Positions 1-4,594 of a DNA stretch of 5,122 nt are shown piece after piece. This DNA is from a bacterium (GTDB taxonomy: Bacteria; Zixibacteria; MSB-5A5; GN15; FEB-12), in the NCBI GenBank assembly GCA_030619425.1, contig JAUXBJ010000189.1, forward strand, positions 1 to 5,122. The letters run 5' to 3'. The first letter of the stretch is position 1; every line of letters starts with the position of its first letter. The notes beneath the pieces were generated by a model. That model saw only the letters and a list, made by a program, of their open reading frames with translations, did not search any database and was not told the origin of the DNA. The translations under genes were made by a program, and so were the position numbers.

Positions 1-52
1 GGCCTCACCGACATTGTGCTTCTGGTCCCCTTTTGTCTCTGAGACTGAGATG

Positions 53-535
53 CTATGTATCCGTCCGTCTGTAGTCACCAGAGCGGCCTCCTGTTTTCTC
101 TAATAGTGTCAAGTCCGTGATAACGATGTCTCTTTGCGCCGCCTTTAACATGTCGTAAACGGCCAGCGCCGCCACGCTGCAAGCAGTAAGCGCCTCCATC
201 TCGACGCCTGTTCTGGCCATGCAGGTCGCCGTGGCCCGGATGACAACAGAGCCAGCAGCCTCATCCAGTTCAAATGCAACCTCCACGTGATCGAGTCCCA
301 CCGGATGGCACAGCGGGATAAGTTCGGCAGTACGTTTAGCCGCTTGAATCCCGGCCAGCTTGGCCACCGTGAGGACATCACCTTTGGCGACGCGGTTTTC
401 AGTTACCAATTGGAACGTCTCGGAGTTGAGTCTAACGGTCACAGTTGCTGTGGCGCTCCGCCTGGTGACGCTCTTTTGGCTGACATCAACCATGCGGGCT
501 CTGCCCTTTTCATCGACGTGAGAGAGTCTGGACAT
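53..535 (-). CDS. moaC: Cyclic pyranopterin monophosphate synthase MoaC
   Basis: MoaC converts the cyclised GTP product of MoaA into cyclic pyranopterin monophosphate, the first stable Moco intermediate, in the cytoplasm. The protein aligns by eye with E. coli MoaC along its whole length. It has MVDVSQK near the N-terminus, then AGIQAAKRTAELIPLCHP, then TGVEMEALTACSVAALAVYDM, and ends with LLEKTGGRSGDYRR. The catalytic Asp and Lys of the family (D128 and K131 in E. coli) are present in DMLKA. Two starts are possible. The ATG at 535 matches the family N-terminus (MSRLSHV against E. coli MSQLTHI), has GGGTGG five bases upstream, and leaves one base after the moaA stop. A GTG at 544 would add three residues and overlap moaA by 8 bases, as the other junctions here do, but has no visible Shine-Dalgarno. 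I prefer ATG 535. The stop is TAG. It is the last complete gene of the operon, and no hairpin terminator is evident in the 52 bases that follow. Confidence 0.96.
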   Translation of the reverse strand: MSRLSHVDEKGRARMVDVSQKSVTRRSATATVTVRLNSETFQLVTENRVAKGDVLTVAKLAGIQAAKRTAELIPLCHPVGLDHVEVAFELDEAAGSVVIRATATCMARTGVEMEALTACSVAALAVYDMLKAAQRDIVITDLTLLEKTGGRSGDYRRTDT

Positions 536-536
536 C

Positions 537-1487
537 CTAACCACCCATACTTATGAATGACGGCAGGTCTTCCTCTGATTGCGTCGCACCGGCGCAACCG
601 AGGTACTGCTTGGAGTTGACCAGTTCGTCAATGGCGGTTTCCGCGGCGTCTTCGCCTCTTTCCAGGAGTTCGAACAAGCTGACGGCATGGCTCGAGAAAA
701 GGCATCCGTAGAGTTGGCCATCGGAAGCCAAGCGCAGTCGATCACACTTGGCACAGAAGGGATGACTGACCGGGTTAATGAAACCGACGCGGATATTCAG
801 TTCGGGCGCCTGATAATATCGTGCGGCGCCGGCTGCCTCCGAAGCCACCGGGGTCAGGTCAAAAGGCAAGTGCGATCTTACCACGTCGCCTGAGACAAAC
901 CGATGGTCACAACTTGGCGATGATCGAGTCGGCATGAACTCGATGAATCGAATGTCGACCGACAAACGATCTGCGAACCGCACCAACGCGTCCGCCTCGT
1001 GGTCATTGACCCCTTTCATCAGAACGCAGTTGAGTTTGACTTTTCCGATCCGCTTAATGGCTGCATTGATGCCCACTACGACACGATCCAGAGCGTCGAC
1101 GCCGGTGATTCTTTTGAAACGATTGCGATCCTGTGTATCAAGACTGATGTTGACAGTATCCAGCCCGGACTCGGCCAGTCTTCCGGCCAGCTTGTCCAGC
1201 AGCAGTCCGTTGGTAGTGAGACCAATGAGGAGCGTGGAATCGAGACTGCGGGCATACTCAACCAGATCCGGCAGCTTCTTATATAATGTGGGTTCACCGC
1301 CGGTGAAGCGAACCTTCCCGACACCCAAACGGTACAGCAACTCAAGGGCCTTCTTGAATAACTCGGGGTCACGCTGAGCGACGCCGGGCGGTCTTTCATT
1401 CTCGGCAGGACGACAGTAGAAGCAGTTGAGGTTACAGCGGCTCAACAGAGACACGCGCAGATAGTGCAACCTTCGTGGATCAAACAC
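537..1487 (-). CDS. moaA: GTP 3',8-cyclase MoaA (radical SAM)
   Basis: MoaA is a radical S-adenosylmethionine enzyme with two 4Fe-4S clusters. It rearranges GTP to 3',8-cyclo-7,8-dihydro-GTP, which MoaC then uses. The N-terminal cluster motif CX3CX2C is at C18, C22 and C25 (CNLNCFYC), with the SAM-contacting GGEP motif at 63-66. The C-terminal, substrate-side cluster motif CX2CX13C is at C245, C248 and C262, inside CAKCDRLRLASDGQLYGCLF. The family's essential double glycine is present as the last two residues (SMGG). At 316 residues it is slightly shorter than E. coli MoaA (329), mostly at the N-terminus. The start is GTG. It is fixed by a near-perfect AAGGAGG six bases upstream, located inside the 3' end of mobB, whose stop codon it overlaps by 8 bases. 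It is oxygen-sensitive by family, so activity under low oxygen is expected (inference). Confidence 0.97.
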   Translation of the reverse strand: MFDPRRLHYLRVSLLSRCNLNCFYCRPAENERPPGVAQRDPELFKKALELLYRLGVGKVRFTGGEPTLYKKLPDLVEYARSLDSTLLIGLTTNGLLLDKLAGRLAESGLDTVNISLDTQDRNRFKRITGVDALDRVVVGINAAIKRIGKVKLNCVLMKGVNDHEADALVRFADRLSVDIRFIEFMPTRSSPSCDHRFVSGDVVRSHLPFDLTPVASEAAGAARYYQAPELNIRVGFINPVSHPFCAKCDRLRLASDGQLYGCLFSSHAVSLFELLERGEDAAETAIDELVNSKQYLGCAGATQSEEDLPSFISMGG

Positions 1488-1983
1488 CGGTTGCCTCCTT
1501 GGAGGGGGTAAGATACTGCCGGACTATAAACGTAACCAATCCGTCAATGTCGTCGAACGCGAAAGACGGCACCTGCATCTCCGGCAAGGTTGGACCATAT
1601 AAAGCCACGATGTTGCTGGGAAAATCCGTGTCACCGGCTTCCCGATTTCTTGTCACCAACAGTTTCGGTCGCATCGCGCTCCGGTCGCCTTCGACCAGAC
1701 AGATGTCAAACTGAGTCGCCATAGCGTCCATCAAAAGTTGTCGATGCACCTCTGTCGAATCAGCAAACACAGCCAACTCCGAATCACTCACGGCCAGAGT
1801 CATCCCGGCGCCGGCTCGACGGTGACGGTAGCTATCCTTGCCGGGTTGATCGAAAGTGTGATCATGCGATGTATGCTTCACCGTAGCCACGCGGTAGCCA
1901 AGTTCCACCAGGCTCCTCGCAAGAGCTTCCACAAGCGTGGTCTTGCCGGAGTTTCGGCTGCCGACGATACCCAACTCAACCAT
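1480..1983 (-). CDS. mobB: Molybdopterin-guanine dinucleotide biosynthesis protein MobB
   Basis: MobB is a small P-loop GTP-binding protein that assists MobA in making the guanine dinucleotide form of Moco. It is not strictly essential in E. coli. The predicted protein has 167 residues (E. coli 175). Walker A is GSRNSGKTT at 8-16, directly after the first beta strand. The family block KHTSHDH...GKDSYRHRRAGA runs from about 36 to 59, and LVEGD, matching the usual LVEGF/Y block, is at 96-100. The start is ATG 1983, seven residues before the P-loop. It overlaps the mobA stop by 8 bases (ATGGTTGA), with GGGG a few bases upstream as a modest ribosome site. The frame stays open back to 2067 inside mobA, but that extension has no family resemblance and is rejected. 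The 3' end overlaps moaA by 8 bases and carries its ribosome site. Confidence 0.94.
   Translation of the reverse strand: MVELGIVGSRNSGKTTLVEALARSLVELGYRVATVKHTSHDHTFDQPGKDSYRHRRAGAGMTLAVSDSELAVFADSTEVHRQLLMDAMATQFDICLVEGDRSAMRPKLLVTRNREAGDTDFPSNIVALYGPTLPEMQVPSFAFDDIDGLVTFIVRQYLTPSKEATGV
1494..1500 (-). promoter_or_regulatory. Strong Shine-Dalgarno setting the moaA GTG start
   Basis: On the minus strand the sequence reads AAGGAGG, six bases, then GTG (1487). The site lies within the last codons of mobB. It settles the moaA start on a GTG and indicates independent, strong re-initiation at moaA within the polycistronic message, beyond simple coupling to mobB. Confidence 0.85.
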
Positions 1984-2542
1984 GCCGGACCCCGATGCCA
2001 ACCAAATCGTTAGGACAATTGATGTTTCGCCATTTCTCACTTCCAATGGGCAGCAAGCGATGCTCAAGACCGGCGATGGCCTCTATCATCCTGAGTTGAC
2101 CGGCGGCGGCTTGTTTTTTCAAATGCGATAGCGCCGACCTGTGATAAATGCCGCACAACGGTTGTGGCAGGTCGGATTCGCGCAAACCCAGATACTGTTC
2201 ACCACGGTATGATGCGCACAGGCGGCCGATAATCTGGGTGTCAAGATCGTAGAGATCGGCCGCAGTGATGAAACAGCATTCTTGCGCGCAATCCTCAAGC
2301 GCCGCTATCACACCGGCCAGAGGACCTTGTCCTTGCGGATTGTCCAGAAGAACTTCACAGCCAAGCGACTTAAACTTGTCTAAACTGCGAGCCACCAAAG
2401 TCACAGATGCGAAAGCCTCCCGACAGATTCCAAGAGTCCGCATCAATAGCGGTTCACCGCCGCAGTCCAGAAACAGTTTGTCTCGTCCCATGCGACGACT
2501 CTGACCACCGGCCAGAATGTAAGCACTGTCGATCCGTACCAT
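1976..2542 (-). CDS. mobA: Molybdenum cofactor guanylyltransferase MobA
   Basis: MobA transfers GMP from GTP to molybdopterin to give the guanine dinucleotide cofactor used by DMSO-reductase-type enzymes such as formate dehydrogenases and nitrate reductases. Its presence suggests that the cell makes bis-MGD enzymes (inference). The N-terminal nucleotidyltransferase signature LAGGQSRRMGRDK is at 10-22, with the conserved Lys at 22. GPLAGVIAAL follows at 73-82, the metal-binding Asp is probably D96, QPLCGIY is at 127-133, and the C-terminal block NINCPNDL (usually NINTPEDL) is at 173-180. The length of 188 residues is normal (E. coli 194). An oddity is that the usual CDxPxL block around the metal site reads ADLYDL, so the proline is a tyrosine. 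The start is ATG with GGTGGAGG upstream (GGAGG seven bases before ATG). It is the first gene of the operon and follows a structured leader. Confidence 0.94.
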   Translation of the reverse strand: MVRIDSAYILAGGQSRRMGRDKLFLDCGGEPLLMRTLGICREAFASVTLVARSLDKFKSLGCEVLLDNPQGQGPLAGVIAALEDCAQECCFITAADLYDLDTQIIGRLCASYRGEQYLGLRESDLPQPLCGIYHRSALSHLKKQAAAGQLRMIEAIAGLEHRLLPIGSEKWRNINCPNDLVGIGVRHG

Positions 2543-2549
2543 AAGAAAA

Positions 2550-2569
2550 CCTCCACCGACAGGCAGAGG
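2550..2569 (-). promoter_or_regulatory. Hairpin that buries the mobA Shine-Dalgarno
   Basis: On the minus strand CCTCTGCC (2569-2562), the loop TGTC (2561-2558) and GGTGGAGG (2557-2550) form an 8-pair stem including two G-U pairs. The 3' arm contains the whole GGAGG ribosome site of mobA, seven bases before its ATG. Folding would block ribosome access. This is the arrangement expected of a translational expression platform, here downstream of a structured leader. The pairing is read directly from the sequence; the regulatory role is inferred. Confidence 0.5.
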
Positions 2570-2579
2570 GATATATCAC

Positions 2580-2682
2580 ACCTCACTCCTTTGCCAAGTC
2601 GGGCAGGCCGGGCGATTGCTCCCCCGACCGTAGAGTCCCTGGCGACCACGTGGGCCCTCCAGGGTTCGGAGCGTATTGAGAC
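2580..2682 (-). ncRNA. Structured 5' leader RNA of the Moco operon, candidate riboswitch
   Basis: Read on the minus strand, several helices can be drawn. A closing stem pairs GTCTCA (2682-2677) with TGAGGT (2585-2580, two G-U pairs). GCTCC (2672-2668) pairs with GGAGC (2622-2618). Inside that, CCCTGG (2664-2659) pairs perfectly with CCAGGG (2642-2637), capped by GGCC (2656-2653) with GGTC (2647-2644). GTCGGG (2628-2623) pairs perfectly with CCCGAC (2603-2598), crossing the GCTCC/GGAGC helix. The two therefore form a pseudoknot or are alternatives. The element ends about ten bases before the hairpin that hides the mobA ribosome site. Known Moco RNA-motif riboswitches sit ahead of moa/mob operons, so that is the leading guess. 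I cannot confirm the family consensus by eye, and a protein-binding or novel leader remains possible. Confidence 0.5.
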
Positions 2683-2806
2683 TGAGTCTGGTCACAGAAA
2701 TCCCGGACATCAGTCAGTTTTTGTTACGCCAAGTTAATCAATTCAGGGGCTATCTGGCAAGTCCCAAGATCGGTTTTATTGCCGAAGGCGCAACCTTTCC
2801 GCCGAC

Positions 2807-4330
2807 CTAACCAAGATCCCCCACTGCATTTTCGACTTCCTCCAGTATCTCACAGGACCGCACCAGTTTCTGCATACAGGTGTGATCCGGGTAGAGGGGA
2901 CGGTCAACATCGAGAAAGTCCACATGGCGGCGCACAACTTCGTGCGCCTTGCGCACGCCGCTGCCAAAGCCATAATCACGGAAATCGAGCGCCTGGGCGG
3001 CGGCCATAAATTCGATGCCCAACACGCCGCAGGCGTTGTCGAGAATCTGCATGTTCTTGATGGCGGTGTTCATCCCCATGGAGACGAAATCTTCCTGATC
3101 GGCCGCGGCGGGAATCGACTGGATCGAGGCCGGGGCAGACAGGATGCGCTGCTCAACAATCAGCGAATCCGCCGTGTACTGGCTAAGCATCAACCCTGAA
3201 AACATCCCGGCTCCCTTGGTCAGGAAAGCCGGCAAACCTACACTCAGGGCTGGGTTGTTCAGCCGGTTCATGCGACGTTCCGACATGACACTGACCATTG
3301 TGACGCAGGCACCGGCCATATCCATCGGTACCGACACCGGCGTGCCCTGAAAATTGGCGCCGGACAATTGGATGTCTTCCTCCGGGAAAAAGACCGGATT
3401 GTCCCCTACCCCGTTCAGTTCAATCTCCACCTGCGAACGAGCATAGGCCAAAGCATCGTGCGCCGCACCGATCACCTGCGGTGTGGAACGCATGGAATAC
3501 GCATCCTGCACCTTGCAGGGAACGCGACCCTCAGCCAGGTCACCACCGGCGACAAGTTTGCCGATAGCCTTAGCGCTCCGTACCGCCCCGACGAAACCAC
3601 GAGCCTCGTGAAGCTTCACGGTGTACGGTCGCATGTTGGCCTTCAGCGCTTCCAAAGACATCGCAGCGGCAATCTCGGCCTGCTTGAGCCAGCGACCGGC
3701 GTCAAAAAGGAATATGGCGCTCATGGCCGTAAGCAGATTGGATCCGTTGATAACAGCCAAACCGTCGCGCGCCTGGAGACCCGGCACGGGAATACCGGCC
3801 TTCTCCATGGCCGTTTTTCCGTCGAGAAGTTTGCCCTCGAAATACGCCTTGCCTTCACCAAGCATCAAAAGGGCAATCTGCGACATCGGCGCCAGATCAC
3901 CACAAGCCCCCACCGAACCCTTCTGGCACACGAACGGTGTCACCCCCTTGTTCAGCATTTCCACCAGCGTGAGGGTGATCTCCGGACGCACCGCCGACTG
4001 GCCGTGAGCGTGGACATTGATCCGGGCGGCCATAGCGCCACGCACGAATTCTATCGGGGCCGGATCGCCGATCCCGGCGGCGTGGTTGTAAACCAGGTAC
4101 TTCTGGAACTGCTTCACCTGATCGTCGTCAAGCACTACCTCCGAGAACTCACCGATACCGGTGTTGACGCCGTACATAATCTCACCGGCCTTGATTTTCT
4201 TCTCTAACATGGCGCGGCACTGCTTGATCCTTTGCAGGGCTGCGGCGTGAAGCTCCACCTTTTCATCATGCCTGGCTATGGCCACGAGCTTTTCAATCGT
4301 GAGGTTTGAACCGTCTATGACTATGGACAT
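2807..4330 (-). CDS. hutH: MIO-type ammonia-lyase, probably histidine ammonia-lyase, with an Ala-Cys-Gly cofactor motif
   Basis: The family removes ammonia from an amino acid without a separate cofactor. Histidine ammonia-lyase gives urocanate, the first step of histidine breakdown, in the cytoplasm. At 507 residues the length is normal, and numbering nearly matches the Pseudomonas putida enzyme. The catalytic Tyr is Y53 (YGVNTG), the imidazole-contact His is H83 (YNHAAG), N195 is in INGSN, Q275 and Y278 are in VQDAYSMR, R281 follows, F327 is in NFQG, and E413 is in QED. H83 and the Glu favour histidine over phenylalanine or tyrosine. The tripeptide that cyclises to MIO is A142-C143-G144, where Ser is usual. 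NFQGTP is more like plant phenylalanine lyases than typical HutH. The ATG has GGAG eight bases upstream. No hutU, hutI or hutG is adjacent, so the pathway role is inferred. An aminomutase or another aromatic lyase is the main alternative. Confidence 0.85.
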   Translation of the reverse strand: MSIVIDGSNLTIEKLVAIARHDEKVELHAAALQRIKQCRAMLEKKIKAGEIMYGVNTGIGEFSEVVLDDDQVKQFQKYLVYNHAAGIGDPAPIEFVRGAMAARINVHAHGQSAVRPEITLTLVEMLNKGVTPFVCQKGSVGACGDLAPMSQIALLMLGEGKAYFEGKLLDGKTAMEKAGIPVPGLQARDGLAVINGSNLLTAMSAIFLFDAGRWLKQAEIAAAMSLEALKANMRPYTVKLHEARGFVGAVRSAKAIGKLVAGGDLAEGRVPCKVQDAYSMRSTPQVIGAAHDALAYARSQVEIELNGVGDNPVFFPEEDIQLSGANFQGTPVSVPMDMAGACVTMVSVMSERRMNRLNNPALSVGLPAFLTKGAGMFSGLMLSQYTADSLIVEQRILSAPASIQSIPAAADQEDFVSMGMNTAIKNMQILDNACGVLGIEFMAAAQALDFRDYGFGSGVRKAHEVVRRHVDFLDVDRPLYPDHTCMQKLVRSCEILEEVENAVGDLG

Positions 4331-4380
4331 TTCTCTTTCTCCAAAAAAAATCGTTGTTGGGATGGTTTGGAAACTGACAG

Positions 4381-4417
4381 CGTAGATTTATAGATAAACC
4401 GCCTACGTGTCCTGCAA
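4381..4417 (-). promoter_or_regulatory. Possible second hutH promoter with an overlapping palindrome
   Basis: On the minus strand TATAAA (4392-4387) resembles a -10 box (five of six bases), and TTGCAG (4417-4412) is a weak -35, but the 19-base spacer is long. The same stretch holds a dyad: TTTAT-AG-ATAAA (4387-4398) flanked by CGTAG (4381-4385) and CTACG (4403-4407). A palindrome over a -10 box would suit a repressor site. It lies about 50 bases ahead of the hutH start, downstream of the better promoter at 4540-4567. The evidence is motif resemblance only. Confidence 0.25.
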
Positions 4418-4513
4418 ACCGGAGGCCGAGTTCGGCGTGTAGCGAGTCATCACCTTTGTCGCCGGCCTGGCCAAACGACACCGGTCGAATCCACAGTAAC
4501 GCATACTCTCCAA
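4403..4513 (-). CDS. Possible small protein of 36 residues ahead of hutH
   Basis: I do not recognise this peptide. It is proposed because its start signals are good. AAGGAGG (4527-4521) is followed by seven bases and an in-frame TTG (4513), and an in-frame ATG follows three codons later (4504). A sigma70-like promoter lies just upstream. The frame ends at TAG (4403-4405), 72 bases before hutH. From the ATG the peptide begins MRYCGFDRCRLARPATKV, with two cysteines, several arginines and no membrane segment or signal peptide. About three quarters of its third codon positions are G or C, which fits real coding in this genome. It contains no histidine, so it is not a histidine attenuator peptide. 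Alternatives are a leader ORF that modulates hutH translation, or a chance frame beside a ribosome-site-like sequence. The same frame runs open further back antisense to the exonuclease gene, which weakens the case. Confidence 0.4.
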   Translation of the reverse strand: MESMRYCGFDRCRLARPATKVMTRYTPNSASGLQDT

Positions 4514-4539
4514 ATCAACACCTCCTTCAGTGCTTTCGA

Positions 4540-4567
4540 AAGATACGCCGCAAAAAGCGGTTGTCAA
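4540..4567 (-). promoter_or_regulatory. Sigma70-like promoter for the small ORF and hutH
   Basis: On the minus strand a perfect -35 box TTGACA (4567-4562) is followed by a 16-base spacer and TATCTT (4545-4540, four of six matches to TATAAT). Transcription would begin near 4535-4530, just before the AAGGAGG at 4527. The spacer contains a small inverted repeat, CCGC-TTTTT-GCGG (4560-4548). A perfect 10-base palindrome CTTTCGAAAG (4533-4542) spans the -10 edge and the likely start point and could be an operator. The boxes are seen directly; promoter activity is inferred. Confidence 0.5.
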
Positions 4568-4594
4568 TCGGTTTCGCCGGACCCTAATTGCTGT

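Noticed and set aside
1984..2067. N-terminal extension of mobB by 28 codons
   Set aside because: It lies inside mobA in another frame and does not resemble MobB. The P-loop protein begins naturally at ATG 1983.
2640..2672. tRNA-like T-loop resemblance (AGGGTTCGGAGC on the plus strand)
   Set aside because: No acceptor, D-arm or anticodon stem can be fitted around it, and the minus-strand fold explains the bases better.
2732..2760. Promoter for the Moco operon, TTGCCA-17-TTAACT on the minus strand
   Set aside because: The -10 box matches only three of six bases. A promoter must lie somewhere upstream of the leader, but I cannot place it with confidence.
2761..2806. Intrinsic terminator after hutH
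   Set aside because: TTGC-GCCTTCG-GCAA is only a 4-pair stem and is followed by TAAAACC, not a T tract. A short direct repeat, GATCTTGG, at the hutH end and about 40 bases on looks like chance.
3368..4207. Long open frame of 279 codons on the plus strand, antisense to hutH
   Set aside because: It lies fully opposite a clear, conserved hutH frame. Its translation shows no family motif, and its openness is explained by the codon bias of hutH on the other strand.
4293..4481. 62-codon minus-strand frame overlapping the hutH start in another frame
   Set aside because: It runs through the hutH promoter and ribosome site into the hutH start, without a ribosome site of its own or recognisable features.
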